A stretch of DNA of 64,000 nt from Ditylenchus dipsaci (Eukaryota > Nematoda > Chromadorea > Rhabditida > Anguinidae): assembly GCA_004194705.1 (NCBI GenBank), contig SADC01000271.1, forward strand, positions 31,774-95,773, read 5' to 3'. The notes under the pieces were generated by a model. The model saw only the letters and a list, made by a program, of their open reading frames with translations. It was not told where the DNA came from and searched no databases. Shown here in pieces: positions 1-12,185 of this stretch; positions within the stretch are counted from its first letter, which is position 1, and every line of letters begins with the position of its first letter. Made by a program: the position numbers and the translations under genes.

Positions 1-312
1 AAATTGTGTGGGGAATTGGGTTTGTCAAGCCCAAAGTTGCGATTTTACACACCCCAACTTTACACACCCCAAAATGAAAAAGTTCATTTGAATAAAAAAA
101 ATCTATTTTTCCAACCAAAAAAATTTGTGAATAATTGGACTTGATGAGACCAAAAGTGCGATTTCACCTACCCGAACCCAAATCTAGGGTTGAGTACCAC
201 CTGGACAGGTTGTTATCCAGGCAACTCAAGAGTAGGGGTATATTCACCCAAATAACCTGAAAGGTCAAACGTTAGTCTTTTTATATCTGAAATTACGGTA
301 AAAAATAAAGTG
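1..312. repeat. Dispersed ~140-base repeat, degenerate copies
   Basis: No gene is visible. The phrases around 125-235 (a colour of 'gaccaaaa.tgcgattt.acc.acccgaacc' followed by 'gtaccacctgga.aggt') recur in the tandem block at 16.06-16.76 kb, so this is a degenerate copy of the same family, cut by the window edge. Nothing protein-like is seen in six frames. Confidence 0.55.
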
Positions 313-709
313 TGCACCCAGGTGGATTCGAACCAGCATCCTCGGCGGTGGCTATCCAAGTGGTCGTCCACTTGGATCAAAAAATTTTTTTACGTTTTCG
401 GTTTCTAAATCAATTTTTCTGCACTGATTCGAGCACCCTGAAAATGGTTTGACAGTGGTAAAATCACGTTTTATCAAGAAATTTTTGAGTTATCGTGAAT
501 TCTTGATTTTGATAAATCAGTCATTAGCAATAACTCTAAATTTATCGATAAAACGTGATTTTACCACTGTCAAACCATCTTCAGCATGCTCGAACTAGTG
601 CAGAAGAATTGTTTTGGAAACCGAAAACGTAAAAAAAATTTTTTATCCAAGTGGACGACCACTTGGATAGCCACCGCCGAGGATGCTGGTTCGCATCCAC
701 CTGGGTGCA
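313..709. mobile_element. Foldback element with tRNA-like ends
   Basis: Near-perfect inverted arms: the left end starts TGCACCCAGGTGGATTCGAA and the right end is its complement, with one change in the B-box (TTCGAA to TTCGCA). The arms continue inward through a shared segment around ccaagtggtcgtccacttgg and a copy of aaaatcacgttttat. The outermost about 30 bases resemble the T-arm and acceptor end of a tRNA (GGTTCGAATCC-type B box). No clear TSD and no ORF. Probably a non-autonomous foldback element that took tRNA sequence into its ends. Confidence 0.7.
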
Positions 710-737
710 TACCTTTTTTATCGTAATTTTGAGTGTT

Positions 738-800
738 TACTTGGCGAAGAGGTCCATATACTCATCACCAAGGTTACTGGTTCGAATCCCTCTGGGTGCA
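738..800 (+). other. tRNA-like remnant (B box)
   Basis: A GGTTCGAATCC B box at 779-789 is followed by a short GGGTGCA acceptor-like end. The 5' half does not fold into a convincing D arm and anticodon arm, so this is a tRNA-derived repeat tail and not a functional tRNA gene. The same tail recurs near 28.2 kb and in reverse orientation near 1.43 kb. Confidence 0.4.
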
Positions 801-954
801 ATCAGTCCAGAGTAGGAGACCCCGATTCAATTAAAACCGTTTTTAGAACATGATTTTGGATTGAACCGTTTGGGTTTTAAGGTCTGTACCCGAAATTAAG
901 CCGAACTGAAGAAGATGTAGCTTAACAAACAAGATCTTTATCATAACAACTACT

Positions 955-1100
955 TAGCAAAAAAATTCTTAGCAAAACGACCATTTAGCAAATTGGCGCT
1001 TAAATTGTGAATTCTTAGCAAATTCGCGCTTAAATTTTTTTTCTTAGCAAAACGACCGCTTAGCAAATCGACCACTTAGCAAATCGCCGCTTAAATTTCG
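955..1100. repeat. Short tandem repeat, 'cttagcaaa' units
   Basis: About nine irregular copies of a unit resembling cttagcaaaacgacc or gcgcttaaatt. No coding potential. Confidence 0.6.
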
Positions 1101-1921
1101 GGGTACAGCCAAGTTGCTAACTTAAAAAAGTTATTTCTGAATAATTCTCTGCTAAAAAAATTTCTGTCTGGCACGATCGTAGTAAGTTTACTCAGCTTTC
1201 TTATGCACATCACAGTTATTCCAAATGTGCAGTTCTCATCGAGAAAGTGGACGATTTAGCAAAAAACATTTCCAGGTATTTCAAGTGGGTTTTGGCCTGC
1301 AACTCAGTCATGATTATTCTTAAACCCTGTGCTGATGGTCTTGTTGGATAGCCAAGAGACCAAAGATCATTTTGACACCAAACTTGTAAATAAAACATGA
1401 AAAAATGGGGTAAAAAATAGGGTATGCACCCAAGCGGATTTGAACCTATGAATTAGACAATGCGTATATAAAAGTACGTCCTCCCTTTAAATAGGGGAAA
1501 TTGAATTTGAAACAGACTTTTTAGACGAGAAGTATCCATAGAAAATTGAAAAAAACCAGTTTTATGAATATTCTTGTCATATTTTTGAGCATATTTTTGC
1601 CAATTGTATTTAAAAATGAAAAACTATTTTGAATTTTCATTAAAACAGAACGCCAAGCCCGATTTGGTCATTTGACGTGTTTGACACGCCGTGTAACCAT
1701 AGAACGTAAAAATTTTAGATGGCGAATATACCTATTTTTTCTTTAAAACTTTAACACTTTAAACAGATATTATGTTTAAAAAAAACTGAAATCGGGTACA
1801 CAAAAGCTTATAAGAAGGCGGCTTTGAGATTCGTAGACTAGACGGATTTTCGTTACTGTGGTAATGATTGTTGTAATCACTCTTTACCGTTTTATTTAAA
1901 AATAATAATATTTTTTCTTAC
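1101..1921. other. Gene-free stretch, repeats only
   Basis: I see no host exon here, although the last exon(s) of the EMC4 gene just to the right would be expected on the minus strand in this interval or beyond the window. Positions 1325-1396 match repeats at 28.23 kb and 62.84 kb (the 'gtcaaaatgatc' family). A reverse-oriented tRNA-like tail lies at 1424-1452. Confidence 0.5.
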
Positions 1922-3194
1922 CGCCATTAATGTTTTCATAGGACGCCACGCCATCATAGCCACCATCATAATGGGAAATATACTAAGCACAGCTTCATGT
2001 TTCAGAATATAGAAAATATTTTATATTTTGTACCTGACTTGATTACCACTCATATACATCATAAACATGTTCATTGGCAGTGACTTGACTGGCTGAAGAG
2101 CCATGTTCCAAGCACGTTTGCTCAGCAAATGCTGTTGCTGCTCGTTGCGACCAGTGTTTTCTACCTATAATGAAATTCTTAACAAGACTACGCCAGTGTT
2201 TTTGCGAAGTGTCCAATATGTGACTTAATGTCCCCACTAAAGAAGTTCTTTCAAAACTCTAAAATAAAGGACAACGTTTTTTGGAGCAGTTTCGCAACAC
2301 CCACCCCTGTCAATTTCGGTATACCCACCCCAGTCAATTTTGGAACGCCCACTCGATTTAATTTAGTGATACACCCCTAATGCTGCCCCACAATTGAAAG
2401 CTTGGAGTGTTAGCTACACGATGATGTAAAAATTCCTTCGTTCAGTTCACTAAAATCAATTTATTTAATAAAAATAGCCTCGAAAAGAAAATGAAATATC
2501 CAAAATGGTTCTAGGCTTTTTTTTATTAAAATAAATTGGTTTTAGTGAACTGAACTGAGAAATTTTTACATCATTGTGTAGCTAACACTCTAAGTTTTCA
2601 AATGTGGGGTAACATTAGGCGTGTATTACTAAATTAAATGGAGTGGGCATTCCAAAATTGACTGGGGTGGGTATACCGAAATTGACTGGGTGGGTGTTCC
2701 GAAATTTAACCGTTTTTTTCTATGTGCTGTGAACATCCTATAATCAGAAAGACTTTGAAAATACGATAGACTAGTCTTCAAAATAACAACGCTATGACGA
2801 TGTGCCTAACAGGGAGAAAACGTTTGACAATAACAAATTTGTGTTTACTGAAGGGGGTAAAATCGAAGCACTTTATGCATGCAACAAAAAACCCTTTGCT
2901 TTCGTAACTTTTCGGAAAGCACTTCCACTGTATGAAATCAAAAAATTACCTGCTGAGAAGCAACAAAACCTAATTAAGTAATCATTTATTTGAAAAACGT
3001 AGTCAATTATTTTAGAAATAGTTTACCAGGCACATATCCTACAAAAGAAACAAATTAGTATTCTAACGAAACTTAAAAGTAAGCAAACCTGGTGGATTAA
3101 GGGTGGCATCATTAGAAGTAATTTTAGCAAGAGTTTTGTTGCTGCTGTTCCCTGCCCACTTGCTCAACATGTTAGCTTGGCTGGAATTGGCCAT
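1922..3194 (-). CDS. EMC4: ER membrane protein complex subunit 4, 3' end missing
   Basis: EMC4 is a membrane subunit of the ER membrane protein complex, which inserts tail-anchored and multipass proteins. Five exons can be read (minus strand): 3194-3089, 3038-3027, 2969-2950, 2164-2034 and 1982-1922. All phases agree, and donors and acceptors are GT/AG. The deduced protein starts MANSSQANMLSKWAG, passes through a GYVPGF segment (human EMC4 GYLDKQVP region), then KRAWNMAL and PMNMFMMYMSGN, then FPIMMVAMMAWRPMKTLMA, which follow the family closely through the first membrane segment. Exons 2 and 3 are only 12 and 20 bases. The conserved C-terminal half (second membrane region) is not found down to position 1, so the gene is either cut by a long terminal intron or incomplete. 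LCMT1 ends only 190 bases upstream on the same strand. Confidence 0.88.
2288..2704. mobile_element. MITE in EMC4 intron 3
   Basis: Inverted ends TTTCG.AACACCCACCC and GGGTGGGTGTTCCGAAA, with further mirrored segments (tataccCACCCCagtcaatt, the atttaatttagtgatacac block, and a shared 60-base stretch around 2455-2580). No ORF. It lies wholly within the intron between EMC4 exons 3 and 4. Confidence 0.75.
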
Positions 3195-3384
3195 AGTATA
3201 AAAAACTAAGTGGAAAACAGAACGATAAGTCCAGCTTTACTGCCCAAATCCAATGCAACATGACTAGAGAAAACCCAATATGAACACAATTCCCCAACCA
3301 CCAATAATTTATTCATCGGATCAAGCAAAACAATCGAGAGAGCATCAAGCTTTAAATTTCATAATCTAATCATTAGATAATGTA

Positions 3385-5330
<1,946 letters not shown>

Positions 5331-5340
5331 TTTTATCAAC

Positions 5341-5772
5341 TATATCTAAACCGTAAAAATTATTACATTCCGATTTCAAACGGTCTTTCAGAACTGATCT
5401 ATAAGTTTATAAAGCTCGTTGTTTTCTTTTATTTACAAAGGTACTAGAGCGAGTATTTTGAAATATCTTCTTACCTTCATTATTTGTACCAACTTTAACA
5501 CATAGGCGCTAATTCAAACTTTTAATAATGTTTTCCTCCCGTAAGTGAATTGAGGAATCTGGTAATTTCGGTGACTCTTCTCTTCCTACATTGCAGGGTG
5601 GCCACAATGGGATGTTGAAGACGGATGTCGAAGTTTCAAGATCCCGTAGTTCAACGGCTTATCGACCTCTTTTCGTTCTGTAAGCTGATGCTACTATACT
5701 CCCCCTTTTTTCGAAAAAAATAACTTTCCAAAAGTTCAACCGAAAAAATAAAATCAAGGTCGACATCCAAGT
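5341..5772. other. Intergenic, no gene seen
   Basis: Upstream region of LCMT1. No further exon, RNA gene or clear repeat is visible. Any LCMT1 promoter must lie here but no motif stands out. Confidence 0.4.
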
Positions 5773-6835
5773 CGTTACTACTCATTTGCGCAAAACTCAT
5801 TTGCGCAAACTCATTTGCGCAAACTCATTTGCGCAAAACTCATTTGCGCAAATTTTTTGAAGTTACAGGTTCGAAAATATTACTACCCAGGAGTTTTACC
5901 TGAGTTCTTCAACCTGGATACGACCACGTGGGTAGAACAAAACCAAGTGGTCGTCCACTTGGTTTAAAAAAATTTACGTTTTTCATGTTCCAAAACCTTT
6001 TTTTCTGTATTGATTTAGGCATGCAAAATTTGTTTGTCTACTCACAATAATCCACAAAAGTTTAAGGTCGACCACCTTGGAGTGGGTAACCCACGGTATT
6101 GATATTCCAGTTGATATTCCATAGCAAAAGCCGACATTTGAATCGGGACACGGACATTTCACTGTTCATTTTTTAAAGTCCGATTTTGTATTTATTCATT
6201 TTTTCTGTGTTTTTTCTTTGAAAATCGATATTACTATAAATATAAAATTTAGCAATCTGATCGATGCTAATATAGAGCTCGTATATAAAGGGTCAGCCCT
6301 TATCCCGGACCATGTACCCCCAAAGGGTCAGCCCTTATCCCGGACCATGTACCCCAAAGGGTCAGCCCTTATCCCGGACCATGTACCCCAAAGGGTCAGG
6401 CCTTATCCCGGACCATGTACCCACAAAGGGGCTTCCTATTGAATTAGGTTGCCTGCCGAAGGCAGGCAGGTAGAAGGAGAAGAATCTTAACCAAAATTAA
6501 ATGGGGCTCAAATGCGGGGCCGATTGACTCATTGTAATAATAATTGTATGTAAACTGACGGTGAATTATCACGTACCCCGATTTTGGATAGGGTACATTG
6601 ATTTTTTAATACTTTCAGCTTAATCCAAAATATCGGATTCTAGAGGTGAGTGCTTATTCAAAAGAACCAGGTGGATCTCCTATCCAACCTGAGGTTTACT
6701 GGTCTTATAAAAACTAGTTTATGGTTGTTATTTAAGAAAAAATAATTTCTGCTACCACCTGGATTCGAACCTGTAACTTTAAAAATTTGCGCAAATGAGT
6801 TTTGCGCAAATGAGTTTGCGCAAATGAGTAGTAAT
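5773..6835. mobile_element. TIR element with TTTGCGCAAA subrepeats
   Basis: Ends are TTACTACTCATTTGCGCAAA and its complement, each continuing as 3-5 tandem copies of a 14-15 base unit containing the palindrome TTTGCGCAAA, then a shared gttacaggttcgaa segment. The 9-base sequence catccaagt flanks both sides (5764-5772 and 6836-6844), which supports one insertion with a 9-base target duplication, as in Mutator-like (MULE) elements. No transposase. Internal content is the tandem repeat at 6285 and anonymous sequence. Confidence 0.8.
6285..6430 (+). repeat. 34-base tandem repeat, four copies
   Basis: Four head-to-tail copies of a unit beginning aaagggtcagcccttatccc and containing ggaccatgtacccc, nearly identical, so a recent expansion. 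It lies inside the 5773-6835 element. The open frame across it is a by-product of the repeat. Confidence 0.85.
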
Positions 6836-7305
6836 CATCCAAGTGTTGCCAAGCCTTTGAAAAATTTACGTTAATTGAAAATGACTAATGGTTTGGGGAT
6901 TATAATTGGAAATGCGCAACTTTGAAAAAGAATACACTCCGTATCATAAGTATACTATACTATACTTAGTATAGACGCACACATATTTTGTGATATTTTA
7001 GCGATTTTTGACTAAAAGTGAGAAATGTTTCAATATAACGATATACATTTAGGCGAAAAAACATGTTCTGGCGCAAAAACCAAGTTAGAAAGCGCAAGAA
7101 AATAATTTGCAGTTGTAAACATTGAAATCAGACGTATCATAAGTATAGACGCAGTTCGGTTTGTAATGCGCCGCTCTATGTTTTCATTTATTTTAAAGCA
7201 GATATCATCTTACTTCTGGTTCGACTGTGTCTCGGCTACAATTTGGTAGGTCAAACTTATTTTTTTGATCATCAAATTTATCATTTTAATCGTCTTATTC
7301 CATAA
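6836..7305. other. Gene-free stretch
   Basis: No exon recognised. A short agtatactatactatactta palindromic run lies at 6949-6968, and a related acgtatcataagtatagacgc at 7131-7151, perhaps the ends of a small degraded element. Confidence 0.35.
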
Positions 7306-7793
7306 CTATCCACCAGTGCTGGCAATTTGAATCATTGCTCAATGATTCAAATTAAAAATTAATTTGAATTGTGATTCAAATGAATCACAGTTATCAAGAA
7401 ATTATTTGAATCATGATTCAAATTAATTTTGTAATTTGAATCATGATTTATTCAATCAGAGATAGCTGTGATTCATTTAAATCATGAGTCAAATTAATTT
7501 TTAATTTGAATCATAATTAATTTGAATCACAGTCATCAGTGATTCAAATGAATCACGATTCAAATTCCAAATTAATTTGACTCATGATTCATATGAATCA
7601 CAGTTATCAGTGATTCGTATGAATCTTGATTCAAATTATCATGAGTCGAATTGTCATGAGTCAAATTAATTTTCAGTCAAATAATTCGACTCATTTGTGG
7701 TCTTGCTTGAATGTGAAGTTGTATTTTTTCATGTTTCGTTGCTTTTTTTAATGTTTATTATTTTATTTTTCTTTCTCAAATTTATGATTTCAG

Positions 7794-8855
7794 GTCATTT
7801 CTCGGTTAAAAATCTCTATGGACAAGTGGATGGAACAAAATCGTAATTTGCAGGTATGTCAGTTAGATTCCCAAATAATATGATCACATTGACTATTATT
7901 TTTTAGTGTGACCTCAACAAGAACAAGAAGTACTGCTCTGTCGTCCTCGTCCTTGCTCATACTCAGATGAAGTCGATGAAGCACTGCAACAAGTAATCCC
8001 ACATCATGGAGATCCAGGTCAATGGTGGAACAATGCGCAGAAGGTTAATTGGGCTAAGGAGCACTTTGAGAAGCAGATCCCTGTGAAGAGCATCCTTGCC
8101 CAAGAAATGATCGATTGTATTGGAGTGACTAAGGGCACAAGATTCAAGGGTGTTATCAGTCGTTGGCATACCAAGAAGCTTCATCGCAAGACTCATAAGG
8201 ATCTTCGCAATGTGACAAATTTTGTTCTAAGTGCAGTGTTTGAAAATGATATTTATTTTATTATAGGTTGCTTGTATCGGAGCCTGGCATCCTTCTCGTG
8301 TTCAGTTCACTGTCGCTCGTGCCGGTCAGAAGGGCTACCATCACAGAATTGAAATCAACAAGAAGATCTACCCCATGGGCAAGTCGTGCCTCAATGAGCC
8401 TGGCAAGCACAATGGTTCCAACGAATTCGATATTACAGGCAAGTCAGTCGACCCAATGGTCAGTATCATTTTTAAATATGAATATCATTGATGTTATCAA
8501 TTCAAGGTAGATACCCTCATTATGGTTTGGTGAATCAGGGCTTCGTAAGCTTATTCACTTCTTGTTACGTGATGATTGAATAACTTTTAGTCATGATCCG
8601 TGGCCGCTGCATTGTCTCGAAGAAGCGTCCCATCACTCTACGAAAGTCGTTGGTGAAACAAACTAAGCGCTTTACATATGAGGAGATCGAATTGAAGTGG
8701 ATCGACACCAGTTCTAAGTTCGGACACGGACAATTCCAGGTATAAGCTTTTGTGTTGATAGGATTATTTTAATTACATTCTTGTTTTTAGACCCTCGCTG
8801 AGAAGAAGGCATTCATGGAAAAGCTCAAAAAGATCTTATCGCAGAACGCAATTAG
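7794..8855 (+). pseudogene. RPL3: Ribosomal protein L3 (uL3), 5'-truncated copy
   Basis: Homologous to about the last 60 percent of uL3, a core protein of the large ribosomal subunit near the peptidyl transferase centre. Exon blocks: 7794-7853, 7907-8211, 8267-8458, 8507-8544, 8591-8739, 8791-8855. Clear segments include [79 protein letters not shown] and [10 protein letters not shown]. The first about 150 residues are absent; the copy starts in an intron. One in-frame TAA at 7996-7998 and about four one-base frameshifts break the reading frame; each shift fits a homopolymer run one base short. An aataaa lies near 8885. It lies between hAT-like TIRs, so it is probably a captured fragment and not the working gene. 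Confidence 0.88.
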
Positions 8856-9239
8856 AATCTCTCTGTTGTTATCGTTTATGTTGAAATAAAATTTGTTGCT
8901 GACTTTGTTCACTTTTACTTGTCTTGGCTAACATGGCTAAGCCACATTTGGGGCGAAGATGAATGGTTTTGGTTGAATCGGTCAGTAATTATGGTCTTTA
9001 CACGCATATATGAGTAATATCGCACCCAAAGCCAGATAAATCGTCGATAATACATTCACGTACAATAAAAGGGTATTGGGGTGGTTGAGAATATTTCGAA
9101 ATGTTTTGGTAGTTAGAGGAGGTTTGAGCCAACTTGCGATTATTCAGAGTTTTTTGAAGTGGTTTGGGCTGGTTTGGGGTGATTTGGGGTAGTTTCAAGT
9201 TACTTCGGATGATTTAGAATATTTCACATAGTTTTCTGT

Positions 9240-9420
9240 GGTTAATGGTGATTCATGGTGGTTCAGAGTGGTTTGGTAGGTTTGAGGCGGTTTGGGGTGG
9301 TTTGGGGTGGTTTGGTAGGTTGAGGCGGTTTGGGGTGGTTGGGGTGGTTTAGGGTGGTTTGGGGTGGCTTAGGGTGGTTTAGGGTGGTTTGGGGTGGTTT
9401 GGGGTGATACAGGGCTGTTG
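9240..9420 (+). repeat. G-rich tandem repeat (ggtttggggtggtttgg)
   Basis: Irregular tandem of a 9-10 base unit ggtttgggg / tggtttagggt over about 180 bases. The apparent proline-rich frame on the minus strand is a by-product. It lies in the hAT-like element downstream of the RPL3 piece. Confidence 0.8.
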
Positions 9421-10017
9421 GTGATGTTTGAAAGTGGTTTAGCATATTTTGGGTGCTTTAAGGTGACTAAGGGTGCATATGGTAGCTCGGGGTACTAAAA
9501 TATTTCTGCAGTTGGCATAAAATAATTGGGTGAGGTTAAGTCGCAGTAGAAAAAAGGCAAAGAGCTTAGGTATAATAAAGTAAATTAAATCTTGACCAGT
9601 AACAATATATCAGACCAGAATGGGGAGTAGTACAAACACAATGATTCGTGAATCACCGAATTAATTTGAATCACTATTGAATCACGACAATTTGAATCAT
9701 GATTCATATAACTCATGATTCAAATTGCAAAATTAATTTGAATCATGTTTGAATCATTGCTAATCTGGATGTGATTCATATAACTCATGATTCAAATTGC
9801 AAAATTAATTTGAATGATGTTTGAATCATTGCCAATAAGGCTGTGATTCAAATGAATCATGATTCAAATTGCAAAATTAATTTGAATCATTAAAAAAAAT
9901 GATTCATATAACTCATGATTCAAATTGTCGTGATTCAAACGACTCATTTTCGAAATTTATTTGAATCAATGATTCAAATTGCCAGCACTGCTATCCACCA
10001 TCGACGAATAAAATCCT

Positions 10018-11544
10018 TCAAGAAATTCGCCGGTTTTGAAATGGGCATAACTTTTTTCAAAGACCGTTTTTCGAATTGCTGTTTTTGCCCATCGTTTTCT
10101 CTTGACGGGCAATTTTGTTTAGTGTATAGTGCAGGGCTGTAAAAACATCCGGAAGATACATCCGGATGTGGATGTGTACATCCGAAACATCCACATCCGG
10201 CGGATGTGGATGTCGGATGTCAAAAAATTTTGGGTCGGATGTCGGATGTGGATGTCGAAAATTTTTTGGCCGGATGTGGATGTTGGATGTCAAAATTTTT
10301 AGATCGGATGTCAGCGGATGTCCGGATGTTTTTTCGGATGTTTTCATGGCGAATGTCAGCGAGTGTCCGGATGTTTTTCCGGATGTTTTCATGGCGGATG
10401 TCAGCGGATGTTTTTCGGATGTTTTCATGGCGGATATCAGCGGATTTCCAGATGTTTTTTTGGATGTTTTCATGGCGGACGTCAATATGCTTTTACGGAT
10501 TTTTTGAGTCTGTGGTCGAGAGACACTTGTTTCCTTGTTCTAAATCTTCTTCTTTGTTGTTTCGAAAAAAACCATAGGCCAAAATCCGCAAAAATGAATA
10601 ATCTAACATCTCGCAAAACTCAGAAAGATTTTCTTTTCTTCTTTCCGTCTCATCGTTGGTCCTATTCCTTTAATTCCAAATCTACAATTTCCAATAGCCC
10701 ATTCACCCCAAAGAATACCTAACTAAAATTGAGGAAAAGGCGATGATGATGGCAAAACGCAGTTGGATAACCCTCTCGAATTTCCCGTCGTCAAAACGAA
10801 GAGTCGCCCGCTAAAAATTTTCACTCAATTAGTCGCAACCTCTACTATGGCGGTGAATTCTAATATTTCCAATATAACCAAGCTCCAAAGCGAGGTTTCT
10901 CCCGTTTGTAGATTAACTCTGTTGGTATCAAGGGCTGCTCGTTTGAGGAGTTCCTTCAAAGGAAAGTGCTTCTAGGATTCAATTTGGGTCTGATGAATGT
11001 TTTATTAGTTTTACCTAAGTGTCTTGGTTTGACGTCGAAATAAAACTTTACCATCGTTGTGCGCATGTATTGTCACCGTATCTTCTGTGTATCTCTTGCC
11101 AAATTAGGCCATTGTACCCATACTATTAATTAAAAGTGAATATCAGTAAATTTTTGACATCCGGATGTCATTCGGATGTCAAAAAAAATTGACATCCGGA
11201 TGGATGTGGATGTTGGATGTCAAAAATTTTGGGTCGGATGAGGATGTCGAAAATTTTTTTGGCCGGATGTGGATGTAGGATGTCAAAAATAAAAAATTTA
11301 CAGCCCTGGTATAGTGTCAAAATACGATTTTTTCTTGGCCCCTCTTGTGGTTCTGGTCCTGGTCTATGTTTGGCCCATGGATGGCTAATCCCGAACCACA
11401 GTGGGGACCATGCAAAAATCGTGTTTTTGACATTATACACTAAATGAAATTGCCCGTCCAGAGAAATTGATCTGTGAAAACAGAATTTCGAAAAAAGGTC
11501 TATAAAAGAAGTTATGCCTATTTTAAAACCGGCGAATTTCTTAA
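10018..11544. mobile_element. Foldback element split by a hAT insertion
   Basis: Left arm 10018-10131 (aagaaattcgccggtttt...) and right arm 11425-11544 (...aaaaccggcgaatttctt) are inverted imperfect copies, with a central part at 11317-11424 around a ggcccctcttgtggttctgg segment. A related central part occurs at 20.63-20.77 kb, also flanked by mirrored catgattt/aaatcatg. No ORF. The hAT MITE at 10132-11308 inserted into it later. Confidence 0.65.
10132..11308. mobile_element. Non-autonomous hAT element, 'ggatgt' subrepeats
   Basis: Ends CAGGGCTGTAAA and TTTACAGCCCTG, flanked by exact 8-base duplications gtatagtg (10124-10131 and 11309-11316). About 350 bases at the left and 150 at the right are dense in ggatgt / catccg units. 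The overlapping long frames there are products of this simple repeat. The interior (10500-11150) has no recognisable protein. Confidence 0.85.
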
Positions 11545-12185
11545 AACACCATCTATATTGGTGTATTCTACCTAGTCCTGGTTACTTTTTCAGCAAATTC
11601 AATTCATCGATGGGATTTAATTATAGAACACGAAGAAAACTACTCCTTGGATAAATGATTCGCTAACGAATCGTTATCATTTCAAAAAATGTTTGAACGA
11701 ATTGCCAAAAACCAAAGACAAATACGTTTAGGGGTGGTCGCGAACTTTCAGACAACCTGATATTTCAGACCAAGTTTAAAGGGCATGCCCGTGCCCGACA
11801 CGGTGAAATTTGAATTTTCAAAAGGCGGGGACCACTTTAATGTACGGTCTTCTATGTACGGTCTACGCTTGATTTAAAAGACATCTCTTTTTAATAAATA
11901 TATGAAGACATCTCCCTTCTTCTCTCACAGGTATTGTGCTTAATGAAAGTTACCATAAACCAAAAATGACGCTAAGTGAGGCTCATCTTGAAGCACCCTC
12001 GCTAATCCACACCCCCGCTAATCCGGCACCCAAGGACAGGTCCCGAGGGTGCCGGATTAGCGAGACTCGACTGTAATCGGGATATCCAGATAAATTTTCG
12101 GAACGACTGTGAACCCTTCTTTTCTTGATTTGTTGTTTTGCTTGTTCAGATAAGCTTTATTCCGACTATTTGAGAGAATTGAAAT
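11545..12185. other. Gene-free stretch upstream of PSMA7
   Basis: No exon recognised. At 11990-12075, mirrored pieces 'ccctcgctaatcc' and 'ggattagcgagactcgactgta' look like the ends of a small pogo/Tigger-type element (ends of the CAGTCGA type). The PSMA7 5' UTR and promoter must lie in the last few hundred bases, but no motif is distinctive. Confidence 0.4.

Larger units (their letters stand above)
7314..9990. mobile_element. hAT-like element enclosing an RPL3 fragment
   Basis: The ends are a perfect 24-base inverted repeat starting CAGTGCTGGCAATTTGAATC. Exact 8-base duplications ctatccac lie at 7306-7313 and 9991-9998. Eight-base TSDs and a CAGTG terminus are typical of hAT transposons. 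Both subterminal zones (7314-7690 and 9640-9990) are packed with the self-complementary motif TTTGAATCATGATTCAAA. No transposase is present. The interior carries a spliced RPL3 fragment with its own polyadenylation signal and a G-rich tandem repeat. I read this as a non-autonomous hAT element that captured a genomic piece of the RPL3 gene, introns included. Confidence 0.85.

Noticed and set aside
9263..9445. Proline-rich minus-strand protein (PKPPQTTLNH repeats)
   Set aside because: Translation of the ggtttggggtggtttgg tandem repeat.
10057..10722. Several overlapping 100-140 residue frames
   Set aside because: Generated by ggatgt/catccg tandem repeats in the hAT MITE; Asp/Val/Phe periodic proteins with no family match.
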